Assembly: GCA_012719415.1 (NCBI GenBank)
Contig: JAAYAK010000328.1
Span: 1-41,495 of the forward strand
Direction: 5' to 3'
DNA from: Syntrophorhabdus sp.
GTDB taxonomy: Bacteria; Desulfobacterota; Syntrophorhabdia; Syntrophorhabdales; Syntrophorhabdaceae
DNA: 41,495 nucleotides
A model generated the notes under the pieces. It saw only the letters and a program-made list of their open reading frames with translations, had not been told where the DNA came from and did no database searches. The position numbers were made by a program, and so were the translations under genes. Positions 31,256-39,311 of this stretch are shown in pieces. The stretch's first letter is position 1. Each line of letters starts with the position of its first letter.

Positions 31256-31865
31256 GCTCTTTGTCTTCGATCTGGGCAATGTGATCCTTCCCTTCGAACA
31301 CCGGCAGATAGCGGTGAAGCTGCACGAGGCCTCGACCATCAAGGACCGTTTCACCCCCGACGACATCTTCCGGTATCTCTTCGACCGTGAGAAGGGATTC
31401 GTGAACGCATACGAGGAAGGCCGCCTGTCTTCGAAGGATTTCTACCGGAGGATCAAGGAGAGGTACAAACTTGAAATGGAGCCCGAAGAGTTCAAGGAGG
31501 CATGGAACGACATATTCGAGGAAGACCCGGCGGTCAGCGAGATCATCCTTTACCTCAAGGAAAGGGGATACCCCATCGTCCTTTTGAGCAATACGAACGA
31601 GCTCCATTTTTCCTATGTCATGGAGAGGTTTCCCATAATACACCATTTCGATGAATGGATACTTTCCTTCGAGGTGGGCGCGAAGAAACCGCAGGAGAAG
31701 ATCTACAACATGATATTCGAGGCGCGGTCGCTGGAGCGGCACGAGGTGCTGTATATCGACGACATCCCCGAATACGTCGCGGCGGCCGCGGGCTACGGCA
31801 TCCCCGGGATAGTCTTCAGGGAGGCCGCGGACGTCTGGAAGGTCATACGAGAGAATTGCGTATAG
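31248..31865 (+). CDS. HAD-superfamily phosphatase (YihX-like, subfamily IA)
   Basis: A 205-residue haloacid dehalogenase-fold hydrolase. Motif I is LFVFDLGNVILPF at residues 4-16, with the nucleophilic Asp and the GNV variant typical of YihX and soluble epoxide hydrolase N-domains. Motif II is VLLSNTNELH, motif III the lysine in GAKKPQEKIYNMI, and motif IV YIDDIPEYVAAAAGYGI. The alpha-helical cap lies between about residues 17 and 90. YihX is a sugar-phosphate phosphatase; the substrate cannot be deduced here. It overlaps the preceding gene by eight bases. Confidence 0.88.
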   Translation: MIKLFVFDLGNVILPFEHRQIAVKLHEASTIKDRFTPDDIFRYLFDREKGFVNAYEEGRLSSKDFYRRIKERYKLEMEPEEFKEAWNDIFEEDPAVSEIILYLKERGYPIVLLSNTNELHFSYVMERFPIIHHFDEWILSFEVGAKKPQEKIYNMIFEARSLERHEVLYIDDIPEYVAAAAGYGIPGIVFREAADVWKVIRENCV

Positions 31866-31871
31866 AAGAGG

Positions 31872-31937
31872 GGTGATAGTAATGGGTGATGGGTAATGGG
31901 CGGAAAGCCTCTTTTCCCATGACTATAACCCATGACC
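31872..31937. repeat. Inverted heptamer arrays upstream of lgt
   Basis: The left array has TGATAGT-, AATGGGT-, GATGGGT- and AATGGGC-like 7-base units (31872-31900). The right array CCCATGACTATAACCCATGA (31917-31936) is its inverted counterpart. The units resemble those at 10673-10712. The arrays fill the gap between the HAD gene and lgt. Confidence 0.7.
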
Positions 31938-31955
31938 TTGTTTCCCAGGAGACCC

Positions 31956-32753
31956 ATGCTTCCTTTTCCCGAGATAGACCCTGTCATTTTTAGAATCGGC
32001 CCTTTTGCCATGCGATGGTACGGGCTCATGTATATCCTGGGGTTTCTGGCCGGATACGGGCTTACCGTGTACCAGCTCCGCGGGGGCAGGAAGCCCGAGG
32101 TCCCCCGGGAGGCGGTGGACGACCTTTTCTTCTACCTTATTATAGGGCTCATCGTCGGCGCCCGCCTGGGATACGCGGTTTTCTACAATCTCCCGTTCTA
32201 TATCGAGAACCCCCTCGAAATATTCATGGTCTGGCATGGCGGTATGTCCTTTCACGGGGGTCTCGCCGGCGCGTTCATCGCCAGCGTCATCATAATAATA
32301 AGGAAGAAGCTTCCCTTCCGCGCCACGGCGGACCTCGTTATCCCCGCGGCCCCCGTAGGGATCTGCCTGGGAAGGCTTGGAAACTTCATCAATGGTGAGC
32401 TCTTCGGTAAACCGGCCGATGTCCCCTGGGCCATGGTCTTTCCCCACGGCGGCCCGGTTCCCCGCCATCCCTCGCAGCTTTACGAGGCCTTCTTCGAGGG
32501 ACTGCTCCTTTTCGTCATCCTCTGGTTCTACAAGGACAGGAAAAAGCGAGAGGGCGATGTCTTTGCGCTCTTTCTCATCCTCTACGGTCTGTTCAGGACC
32601 TTCTGCGAGTTCTTCAGGCTCCCCGACGTGCAACTCGGCTCCGTCCTTGGTCCCTTCAGCATGGGCCAGGTCCTGAGCCTCATCATGGTCCTCATCGGCA
32701 TTGGATTGAAGTTTTTCCTCTTTCCCCTGCTGGAGCGACGAAAGAACAGTTAG
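31956..32753 (+). CDS. lgt: Prolipoprotein diacylglyceryl transferase Lgt
   Basis: A 265-residue membrane enzyme that adds diacylglycerol to the lipobox cysteine of prolipoproteins. ATG 31956 is preferred because AGGAG lies at 31947-31951; the frame opens eight codons earlier without a ribosome site. About seven TM segments are visible. AMRWYGLMYILGFLAGY near the N-terminus, GARLGYAVFYNLPFY, the signature HGGMSFHGGLAG, and GRLGNFINGELFGKP hold the conserved His, Arg, Asn and Glu; RHPSQLYEAFFEG follows. The TAG stop is the first triplet of a 30-base inverted repeat shared with the convergent carbonic anhydrase gene. Confidence 0.96.
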   Translation: MLPFPEIDPVIFRIGPFAMRWYGLMYILGFLAGYGLTVYQLRGGRKPEVPREAVDDLFFYLIIGLIVGARLGYAVFYNLPFYIENPLEIFMVWHGGMSFHGGLAGAFIASVIIIIRKKLPFRATADLVIPAAPVGICLGRLGNFINGELFGKPADVPWAMVFPHGGPVPRHPSQLYEAFFEGLLLFVILWFYKDRKKREGDVFALFLILYGLFRTFCEFFRLPDVQLGSVLGPFSMGQVLSLIMVLIGIGLKFFLFPLLERRKNS

Positions 32754-32843
32754 AAACAGTTCCAGGTTTCAAGTCTCAGGCAAAGGAGAGAGGCCTGATC
32801 GTCCTGTTTCTAACCTGAAACCTGAAACCTGTAACTGTTTCTA
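32751..32843. repeat. 30-bp inverted repeat joining two convergent stop codons
   Basis: Arm 32751-32780 matches the reverse complement of 32814-32843 at 27 of 30 positions, with a 33-base loop. The outermost triplet of each arm is the stop codon of lgt (plus) and of the carbonic anhydrase gene (minus). The arms contain heptamers (CAGGTTT, CAAGTCT; ACCTGAA, ACCTGAA, ACCTGTA). It probably terminates both genes. Confidence 0.85.
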
Positions 32844-33425
32844 GAGCCTTTCCACCAGGCCCGTGTCGATGTCGTAGTAGAGGGGGATGACCGCTATCTT
32901 TCCCTCGTTCACCATCTTCTCCAGCATTGGTTTCGATGACGCGATGGTTGCGGTGACGAGTTTTGCGTTCTCCCTGATGGCGTTGTCGATGAGGTCGCCG
33001 GGTTGTGCCCTGACGTTGTCAAGGGCGGGGAGAATGGCACTGGCGATGCTGCCGATGTGGCCGTGGGTCTCGCCGCCTTGCGCTGTCGCCGTCACGGCGC
33101 CGCACTTGGAATGGCCGAGGACGACGACGAGAGGAGTGCCGAGGTGGTCGACGGCGTACTCGATGCTCCCGAGAGCAATGTCATCGACGATGTTGCCGGC
33201 AAGCCTGATGATGAAGAGGTCACCGATGCCCTGATCGAAGAGGATCTCGGGAGGGATGCGGGAATCGGAGCATCCGACGATGACGGCAAAGGGCCTCTGG
33301 CCGGCCTTGACCTCGTCGCGGCGGGCCCGGTCCTGGTTGGGGTGTGTTTGTTTCATGGCGGCGAAACGCTCGTTGCCGTCGAGAAGGGTCTGCAGTGCGT
33401 CGTTGATTCGGGAATCCTTGGCCAT
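32841..33425 (-). CDS. Beta-class carbonic anhydrase
   Basis: A 194-residue zinc enzyme interconverting CO2 and bicarbonate. ATG 33425 (MAKDSRINDALQTLLDGNER) follows GGGGGA; the frame is open 30 codons upstream but across the promoter. VIVGCSDSRIPPEILFDQG supplies a zinc Cys and the Asp-Arg dyad; IIRLAGNIV follows; VLGHSKCGAVTA supplies the zinc His and the second Cys. All four key residues are present. It is convergent with lgt and divergent from acetyl-CoA synthetase. Confidence 0.95.
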   Translation of the reverse strand: MAKDSRINDALQTLLDGNERFAAMKQTHPNQDRARRDEVKAGQRPFAVIVGCSDSRIPPEILFDQGIGDLFIIRLAGNIVDDIALGSIEYAVDHLGTPLVVVLGHSKCGAVTATAQGGETHGHIGSIASAILPALDNVRAQPGDLIDNAIRENAKLVTATIASSKPMLEKMVNEGKIAVIPLYYDIDTGLVERL

Positions 33426-33453
33426 AATAGTTCCCCCTGGTTTTTTAGAAAGT

Positions 33454-33482
33454 ATCATAATGGATTTATGCGTCTTCATCAA
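33454..33482 (-). promoter_or_regulatory. Promoter for carbonic anhydrase
   Basis: TTGATG (33477-33482) and TATGAT (33454-33459) on the minus strand are 17 bases apart, giving a leader of about 22 bases to the ATG at 33425. Confidence 0.55.
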
Positions 33483-33552
33483 GCTAAAAGGCCGCGGTGG
33501 CTGTGGGTGCTTCAAGGCCTACAAGTATTGTGAAAAGATTAACAAAATTTTA

Positions 33553-33581
33553 TTGACATCACCACCCGGCGCGTTTAAAAT
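33553..33581 (+). promoter_or_regulatory. Sigma70 promoter for acetyl-CoA synthetase
   Basis: TTGACA (33553-33558) and TAAAAT (33576-33581) are 17 bases apart. The predicted start near 33588 gives a leader of about 74 bases that contains two tandem stem-loops. Confidence 0.75.
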
Positions 33582-33593
33582 AGTCTGTTCAAT

Positions 33594-33635
33594 AAGCTAA
33601 ATACGGGTAGCTTAAGCTTAAATACGGGCAGCTTC
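33594..33635 (+). repeat. Tandem stem-loop repeat in the acs leader
   Basis: Two near-identical units of 20-21 bases, AAGCTAAATACGGGTAGCTT and AAGCTTAAATACGGGCAGCTT, stand head to tail. Each has AAGCT and AGCTT ends that can pair and a loop containing AAATACGGG. They lie between the predicted transcript start and the AAGGAGG of acs, which suggests binding of a regulator to RNA or DNA. Confidence 0.75.
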
Positions 33636-33661
33636 ATTTAAAATCAATAAGGAGGTTATGT

Positions 33662-35650
33662 ATGGCAGACGCAACAGAAGAAACCAGATTGTATCCACCC
33701 CTTAAGGAATTCGTCGACCAGGCCTACGTGAAGAGCCGCGATGAATACGAAAAGATGTGGAAACAGTCCATTCAGGACCCGGAAACATTTTGGGGCGGCA
33801 TCGCGAAAGAGCTCCACTGGTTCAAACCGTGGCTGAAGGTCAACAGGGAAGACTTCGCGAAGGGTGAAGTGGAATGGTTCATCGGTGGCAAGACCAACAT
33901 CGCCTACAACTGCCTCGATGCCCAGGTCGAGAAGGGTAAGGGCGACAAGGTCGCCATCCTCTTCCAGGGCGAGCCGGAAGACGATGTCGTGAAACTGACG
34001 TACAAGGAAATGCTTTCCATGGTTTCCAAGTTCGCCAACGTGTTGAAGAAGAAAGGCGTCCGCAAGGGCGACAGGATTGCCATCTACCTGCCCATGATCT
34101 GGCAGCTTCCCGTTGTCATGCTCGCATGCGCAAGGATAGGTGCTGTCCATACGATCGTTTTCGGCGGGTTCTCCGCTGAGGCGCTCCGCGACAGGATCCT
34201 CGACGCCGGCGCAAAGATGCTCATCACGACGAACGGCTACTGGCGTTCCGGCAAGACCGTCAGTTCCAAGGCGAACGCCGATAAGGCCTGCGATCTGTGT
34301 CTTGAGCAGGGCCACACCGTGGACAAGGTTGTCGTCGTCAAGAGACTCGACAACTTCGACGTCCCGATGAAGGCCGGCCGCGACACCTGGTTCGAGGAAG
34401 AACTGGCAGCGGCCGACATCACGGACGCCTGCCCCGCCGAGATGATGGACGCGGAAGACCCGCTGTTCATTCTCTACACGTCAGGTTCAACGGGCAAGCC
34501 GAAGGGTGTTCTCCACACCGTCGGCGGCTACATGGTCTACGTTTATTCAACATTCAAATACATCTTTGATTACAAAGATAAAGACGTTTTCTTCTGCACC
34601 GCCGACATCGGCTGGGTAACGGGCCACAGCTACATCGTCTACGGTCCGATGTGCAACGGCGCGACCTCGATCGTTTTCGAGTCCGTCCCGACATTCCCGA
34701 ACCCCGACAGGTTCTGGCAGATCGTCGAGAAATTCAAGGTCAGCACCTTCTACACCGCCCCGACAGCCATCAGGGCCCTCATGAAAGAAGGCGAGAAGTG
34801 GCCGCAGGGCAGGAACCTCTCCTCCCTGAGACTCCTCGGTTCAGTCGGCGAGCCGATCAACCCCGAGGCGTGGCTGTGGTACCACAAGTATATCGGCGCA
34901 GAGAAATGCCCCATCGCCGACACCTGGTGGCAGACGGAGACAGGCGGCATCCTCATCACCTCTCTTCCTGGCGCGTGGCCGGGAAAGCCGGGCTACGCGA
35001 CGCTTCCATTCTTCGGCGTTGACGCCCGCGCGCTCCAGTCACGCCCCGACGCCAGCAAACCTGCGGTGGACGCGCCCATGAACGAGCAGGGCGAGCTCTG
35101 CATCGGCAGGTCATGGCCTGGCATGATGAGAGGCGTTTTCGGCGAACCTGAAAGATTCTTCAATACCTACTTCGTCCAGCAGCCGGGATTCTACTTCTCC
35201 GGTGACGGTGCGTTGAAGGACGAGAACGGCTACTTCAGACTGATGGGCCGTATCGACGACGTCGTCAACGTATCCGGTCACAGGATGGGAACCGCAGAGG
35301 TCGAGGCAGCCCTCAACTCCTTCAACACGGCAGTCGCGGAATCCGCGGTTGTCGGCTTCCCGCACGAAGTCAAGGGCGAGGACCTTTACGCATACATCAT
35401 CCTGAAGACAGGCGTTGAGGGAACGGATGCTCTGAAGAAAGAGCTCGTTGCCCACGTCAGGAAAGAGATCGGCCCCATCGCATCACCGGGCAAGATCCAG
35501 TTCGTACCCGGTCTGCCGAAGACACGCTCCGGCAAGATCATGAGAAGGATCCTGAGAAAGGTCGCCTCCGGCGAGATCGATCAGCTCGGCGATACCACCA
35601 CGCTGGCAGATCCGTCAGTTGTCGACGAGATCGTAAAGGGCAGGCAGTAA
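33662..35650 (+). CDS. acs: Acetyl-CoA synthetase (AMP-forming)
   Basis: A 662-residue ANL-superfamily ligase that activates acetate with ATP and CoA. AAGGAGG precedes the ATG; another ATG four bases upstream is out of frame. HTIVFGGFSAEALRDRI, LYTSGSTGKPKGVLHT (ATP/P-loop), FFCTADIGWVTGHSYIVYGP, IADTWWQTETGG and the hinge region FRLMGRIDDVVNVSGHRMGT are all typical. KTRSGKIMRRILRKVASG holds the catalytic lysine that is acetylated in known enzymes. Codon choice looks tuned for high expression. It has its own strong promoter and terminator. The OFA-family transporter nearby could move acetate or a related acid, so the pair suits acetate or fatty-acid metabolism in an anaerobe. Confidence 0.97.
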   Translation: MADATEETRLYPPLKEFVDQAYVKSRDEYEKMWKQSIQDPETFWGGIAKELHWFKPWLKVNREDFAKGEVEWFIGGKTNIAYNCLDAQVEKGKGDKVAILFQGEPEDDVVKLTYKEMLSMVSKFANVLKKKGVRKGDRIAIYLPMIWQLPVVMLACARIGAVHTIVFGGFSAEALRDRILDAGAKMLITTNGYWRSGKTVSSKANADKACDLCLEQGHTVDKVVVVKRLDNFDVPMKAGRDTWFEEELAAADITDACPAEMMDAEDPLFILYTSGSTGKPKGVLHTVGGYMVYVYSTFKYIFDYKDKDVFFCTADIGWVTGHSYIVYGPMCNGATSIVFESVPTFPNPDRFWQIVEKFKVSTFYTAPTAIRALMKEGEKWPQGRNLSSLRLLGSVGEPINPEAWLWYHKYIGAEKCPIADTWWQTETGGILITSLPGAWPGKPGYATLPFFGVDARALQSRPDASKPAVDAPMNEQGELCIGRSWPGMMRGVFGEPERFFNTYFVQQPGFYFSGDGALKDENGYFRLMGRIDDVVNVSGHRMGTAEVEAALNSFNTAVAESAVVGFPHEVKGEDLYAYIILKTGVEGTDALKKELVAHVRKEIGPIASPGKIQFVPGLPKTRSGKIMRRILRKVASGEIDQLGDTTTLADPSVVDEIVKGRQ

Positions 35651-35680
35651 GACCGGCCCGCCTTCTTGAAAGGCAATGCG

Positions 35681-35715
35681 AGGCCCCCGGGATCATACCC
35701 GGGGGCTTCTTTTTG
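35681..35715 (+). terminator. Rho-independent terminator after acs
   Basis: GCCCCCGGG (35683-35691) pairs with CCCGGGGGC (35698-35706) around ATCATA, followed by TTCTTTTT. The stem is perfect and starts about 30 bases after the acs stop. Confidence 0.9.
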
Positions 35716-35727
35716 TGAGGGCAGTCC

Positions 35728-36702
35728 ATGGACGAGAGAGACTTGTCAACCTTCGGCGGCACCTGCCGGCTGAGCACGACGGAAGCGTATCACAGACAGG
35801 AGATCGACGGTCTGGGGTGGGAGCTGACCGTCTGCAATTCCCTCCATCCCGCCGGTACGCCGATGCGCCGGGTCCTCGAGAAGGATGCTTCCTACGGGCA
35901 TCTGCTCTATGACCATCTCAGCTGTTTCATGCCCCTCATGGACATGACGTCCATCCTCGAGATCGGAGCCGGCTACGGCTACCTTATGAAGGATTTCCTG
36001 GAGAGGAACCCCGGATTGCGTCCCTGTCTCATGGACATCTCACCGGCGCTCCTCGGGAAACAGCGGGAGACGCTGGCCGGTCACGATGTATCCTACGTGC
36101 TGCAGGATGCCCTGGAGGCGGACGCCGCAACCCTTCAGCGCTTCGAGCTGGTGATCCTCAACGAGAACCTCGGTGACTTTCCGACGGCGGTGGACGTGGA
36201 CCAACGGGTCTTCGAGGACCGGGAGGGAGCCGGTGACCTGCCCTGGAGGATATGCCGTCTCTTTGACACCTACAACCTCGAGATATCGCAGACTCCCTTC
36301 AACGTCAACCTCGGGGCTCTGGAGATGGTCGAGAAGCTCTGTTCTTCAGAGGTGCCCCGCATCTTCATAGGGGAACACAGCTGTGAAGCGGCCCTTCCTC
36401 CGGCCCTTAAGCCGTACATGCCCCTCGCGTTCGACGGCAACCCCCGGCGCATCCGCTTAAAGGGCCACGACGAATACACCATCAAGTTCTCCCACCTGCG
36501 CCGCATAGCCGAATATTACGGCTACAGGACCGTCCGCGGCCCCTTTGCCGACTACATCGTGCCCAACATCACGGAGGAGTTGAAGGCGATCCTTGCCACG
36601 AGGGGCCTCTACAGCGACTCCGAAGAGATGATCTACCACTTCATCGGCGACCTGTACGAGTATGAGTACCTGGTGATGGTGAAGGAAGAGGACGGGGGAT
36701 GA
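35728..36702 (+). CDS. SAM-dependent methyltransferase, possibly MidA/NDUFAF7-like
   Basis: A 324-residue class I methyltransferase. The SAM-binding motif I is SILEIGAGYGYLMKDFLE near residue 75; LRPCLMDISPALLGKQRETL is motif II; FELVILNENLGDFPT lies where MidA-family arginine methyltransferases carry NExxDxxP. The C-terminal third (FSHLRRIAEYYGYRTVRGPF) also resembles that group. MidA/NDUFAF7 proteins methylate an arginine of a complex I subunit; whether this one does is unknown, and no complex I gene is present. ATG 35728 has a weak GAGGG ahead, just after the acs terminator, so expression may depend on read-through or an unseen promoter. Confidence 0.65.
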   Translation: MDERDLSTFGGTCRLSTTEAYHRQEIDGLGWELTVCNSLHPAGTPMRRVLEKDASYGHLLYDHLSCFMPLMDMTSILEIGAGYGYLMKDFLERNPGLRPCLMDISPALLGKQRETLAGHDVSYVLQDALEADAATLQRFELVILNENLGDFPTAVDVDQRVFEDREGAGDLPWRICRLFDTYNLEISQTPFNVNLGALEMVEKLCSSEVPRIFIGEHSCEAALPPALKPYMPLAFDGNPRRIRLKGHDEYTIKFSHLRRIAEYYGYRTVRGPFADYIVPNITEELKAILATRGLYSDSEEMIYHFIGDLYEYEYLVMVKEEDGG

Positions 36703-36744
36703 TAGGGGACAGGGAGGAGTTGAGGGCGAGGGGGTTATAGCAAA

Positions 36745-36776
36745 AAAAGAGGCATGTTGCCATGCCTCTTTTGTTT
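36745..36776. terminator. Bidirectional terminator between convergent genes
   Basis: AAAAGAGGCATG (36745-36756) pairs with CATGCCTCTTTT (36761-36772) around TTGC. The A-run on one side and T-run on the other make it able to stop both the plus-strand methyltransferase and the minus-strand transporter transcripts. Confidence 0.92.
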
Positions 36777-36790
36777 AGCGCTTTGTGAGC

Positions 36791-38026
36791 CTACTTTGCC
36801 TTCGGCGGCCTGAGGAGGAAGAACGCGACGAAGATGCCCACTATGCTGAGTATCAGGGTGGGCCAGAAGGCTGCCGTGTAGCTTCCGAAGGTGTCTTTCG
36901 CCATACCGGAAATGATGCCGCCGACGATGGCGCCGAGACCGTAGGCGCTGAAGACGATGCCGTATTTCTGCGCGTACCCCTCAAGACCGAAGAAGGACGC
37001 CGTGCTGGCCGGGCCGATGGCGAGCCAGCCGCCAAGGGTGAGCCAGAAACCGCAGAAGGCAACGGCGAAGATAGCCACGGAACCCTTGCCGGCGCCGAGC
37101 ATCATGAGGGAGGATACGCCTATGATGACAAAGGTGACAATGGCTGCGTACCGGGGCGTGATCTTGTCCGCCAGGGAGCCGAAGATGGGTCTGCCTATAC
37201 CATTGAATATGGCAAATATGGAGACAAGGAACGCCGCGGTGCCGACATCGAGGCCGATGACCTCACCACCTACCGTTGCCGAGACGCCTATTGCCATAAG
37301 ACCGGCGGTCGTACCGAAGAGATAGCAGATCCAGAGGCCGTAGAAGCTCGATGTCGCCAGCATGCCGCCCGGGGTGATGGCGCTGGCGCCGCCGCCCGTG
37401 GCCTGGGGAGGGTTCCATCCTGCCGGTTTCCATCCTGCCGGCGGGAACTTCATGAACATGGACAGGATGACGGTGACAACGAGAAACCCGGCACCCATGT
37501 AAAGAAACGTGTTGAGAGGTCCCGAAGATGCGATGAGGGACTTGGCCAGCGGCGCCGTGATGAAGGCGGAGCCTCCAAAGCCGAGCAGGGCGAGACCGAC
37601 GGCGAGGCCCTTTCTGTCAGGGAACCATTTCGTGCAGACAGAGACCGGCCCGCCGTACACGAGGCCAACGCCCGCGCCGCCGATGATTCCGTACGTGATC
37701 GAGACCATGGTGATGCTGCCGGAGAATTTCGCCAGCATCCATCCCAAACCGACGATGACGCCACCGACGATCATGACGATCCGGGGGCCGAGCTTATCGA
37801 TGAACCGGCCTGCCAGGAACGTGAAAAGGGCAAAGATGGCTATGAAGACCATGAAAGGCATGTTGCCCTGCTTTGCTGTTGCCTGAAACAGCTTTTCCAG
37901 TGGTCCTTTGAACACACTGTATGCGTAGACAGCTCCAAGGCACAGGTTGATGATCATGCCAAGGACCACGAACACCCACCTCCCGGCGTTCGCGGACATA
38001 CCAAAGACCTTCGCGTTATCCGACAT
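36791..38026 (-). CDS. OFA-family MFS transporter (oxalate/formate antiporter-like)
   Basis: A 411-residue, 12-TM major facilitator protein. WVFVVLGMIINLCLGAVYAY SVF at the N-terminus, split here for length, is characteristic of the OFA family, as are GRFIDKLGPR after TM2 and GVGLVYGGPVSVCTKWFPDRKG around TM4, quoted in parts: GVGLVYGGPVSV and CTKWFPDRKGLAVG. The central loop has a short duplicated PAGWKPAGWNPP. The second half repeats the MFS loop as GRPIFGSLADKITPR. OFA members exchange or import small monocarboxylates such as oxalate, formate, lactate or pyruvate. GGGGAGGTAGGTAT precedes the ATG. Proximity to acs suggests a carboxylate substrate, which is inference. Confidence 0.88.
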   Translation of the reverse strand: MSDNAKVFGMSANAGRWVFVVLGMIINLCLGAVYAYSVFKGPLEKLFQATAKQGNMPFMVFIAIFALFTFLAGRFIDKLGPRIVMIVGGVIVGLGWMLAKFSGSITMVSITYGIIGGAGVGLVYGGPVSVCTKWFPDRKGLAVGLALLGFGGSAFITAPLAKSLIASSGPLNTFLYMGAGFLVVTVILSMFMKFPPAGWKPAGWNPPQATGGGASAITPGGMLATSSFYGLWICYLFGTTAGLMAIGVSATVGGEVIGLDVGTAAFLVSIFAIFNGIGRPIFGSLADKITPRYAAIVTFVIIGVSSLMMLGAGKGSVAIFAVAFCGFWLTLGGWLAIGPASTASFFGLEGYAQKYGIVFSAYGLGAIVGGIISGMAKDTFGSYTAAFWPTLILSIVGIFVAFFLLRPPKAK

Positions 38027-38442
38027 ATACCTACCTCCCCTGATTTGAATAAATGCGCTTATCCCCTATTTTAAACGAATATGCTGAAAACTAGTATACC
38101 GGATGAATGATGTCAAGGATTTTCTGTGCCATAGTTCACAAGGTTTACGGGCCAGTCGTCGCCTGTTCTGCCTTCCCCCGGGGCATTTCGAAAAAAATAT
38201 TTCGCTTTTTTCTTCCGTTATTTCGATTAGTTACAAATTTCTGACGAAACTGATGCCTCATGTTTCCCGTTTTTTGCGATTTTTCCGATCCTCACACCCC
38301 GGCGAAGAGCGGGTCTTTTCTTGAAGGGAATCCAAAAAAGTCTTGACATTAAAAGAGGTAATCGTTTAATATAGCACTGCTTTTTACGCCAGTTATGACC
38401 TATATCCCGTCATGATGAGGGATTATTTTTTTGGAGGTATTG
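38027..38442. other. 416-base divergent spacer, transporter to rpsL
   Basis: The left part holds the transporter's ribosome site and an A/T-rich upstream region with a TTGACA on the minus strand (38111-38116) but no well-spaced -10 partner. The right end holds the rpsL promoter and ribosome site. In between is a run rich in T and TTTC. An open frame at 38103-38324 has no ribosome site and no recognisable protein, so nothing is annotated there. Confidence 0.6.
38343..38372 (+). promoter_or_regulatory. Promoter of the str operon
   Basis: TTGACA (38343-38348) is followed after 18 bases by TAATAT (38367-38372), or after 16 by TTTAAT. The leader to rpsL would be about 65 bases. Confidence 0.65.
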
Positions 38443-38817
38443 ATGCCTACTATTAACCAATTAGTGAGGCTTGGGAGAGAAGCCGTCAAAAAGAAGAGCT
38501 CATCTCCCGCCCTGACAAACTGCCCGCAGAAAAGGGGGGTTTGCGTCAGGGTCTATACGACGACGCCGAAGAAACCGAACTCGGCATTGAGGAAGGTTGC
38601 CCGTGTGAGGCTTACGAACAGCATCGAGGTGACGACATACATCCCCGGCATCGGCCACAATCTGCAGGAGCACTCCGTTGTCCTCATAAGGGGCGGCAGG
38701 GTAAAAGACCTTCCCGGTGTCCGTTACCACATCATCAGGGGATCGCTCGATGCCAGCGGTGTCGCGAACAGGAAGAAGAGCAGGTCCAAGTATGGGGCAA
38801 AGAAGCCGAAACAATAA
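38443..38817 (+). CDS. rpsL: 30S ribosomal protein S12
   Basis: A 124-residue S12, the usual length. ATG 38443 ([15 protein letters not shown]) follows GGAGG. The decoding-site loop reads [20 protein letters not shown], retaining the lysine associated with streptomycin sensitivity, and the second loop reads [14 protein letters not shown]. It is the first gene of the rpsL-rpsG-fusA-tuf operon. Confidence 0.98.
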   Translation: MPTINQLVRLGREAVKKKSSSPALTNCPQKRGVCVRVYTTTPKKPNSALRKVARVRLTNSIEVTTYIPGIGHNLQEHSVVLIRGGRVKDLPGVRYHIIRGSLDASGVANRKKSRSKYGAKKPKQ

Positions 38818-38830
38818 GGGAGCATAAGAA

Positions 38831-39301
38831 ATGCCACGCAAAGGACACATATCGAAACGGGAGAAACTGCCCGATCCCAAGTACAATGACATGATGGTTC
38901 AGAGGCTCATCAACTGTGTGATGCTCGACGGCAAGAAAAGCACGGCCTCGGGGATCGTATACGGCGCGATAAACCTCATCGAAGAGCGGCTCAAAGAGGA
39001 AGGTCTCAAGGTTTTCCACAAGGCCCTCGACAACATCAAGCCGGAGATCGAGGTCAAGGCGAGACGTGTCGGCGGCGCTACCTACCAGGTACCTGTGGAG
39101 GTGCGGCTCAACAGAAAACTCTCCCTCGGCATACGATGGCTTATCCGCTATTCCCGTGCACGTTCAGAAAAGACGATGATGGAGAGGCTTGCGGGTGAAC
39201 TGATCGACGCTTACAACAACAAGGGAAGCGCGGTCAAGAAAAGAGAGGACACCCACAAGATGGCCGAGGCCAACAAGGCATTCGCCCACTACAGGTGGTA
39301 A
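38831..39301 (+). CDS. rpsG: 30S ribosomal protein S7
   Basis: A 156-residue S7, standard length, that nucleates assembly of the 30S head. [20 protein letters not shown] opens the protein; [13 protein letters not shown] and the C-terminal [20 protein letters not shown] are strongly conserved. It begins 13 bases after rpsL and ends 10 bases before fusA. Confidence 0.98.
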   Translation: MPRKGHISKREKLPDPKYNDMMVQRLINCVMLDGKKSTASGIVYGAINLIEERLKEEGLKVFHKALDNIKPEIEVKARRVGGATYQVPVEVRLNRKLSLGIRWLIRYSRARSEKTMMERLAGELIDAYNNKGSAVKKREDTHKMAEANKAFAHYRW

Positions 39302-39311
39302 CAGGTTTACA

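Noticed and set aside
36785-38074. A 429-codon open frame on the plus strand
   Set aside because: It is antisense to the OFA transporter; its very charged, repeat-like sequence is the complement of hydrophobic TM codons.
38103-38324. A 73-codon open frame in the transporter-rpsL spacer
   Set aside because: No ribosome site, no conserved-looking segment, and the T-rich composition differs from genes here.
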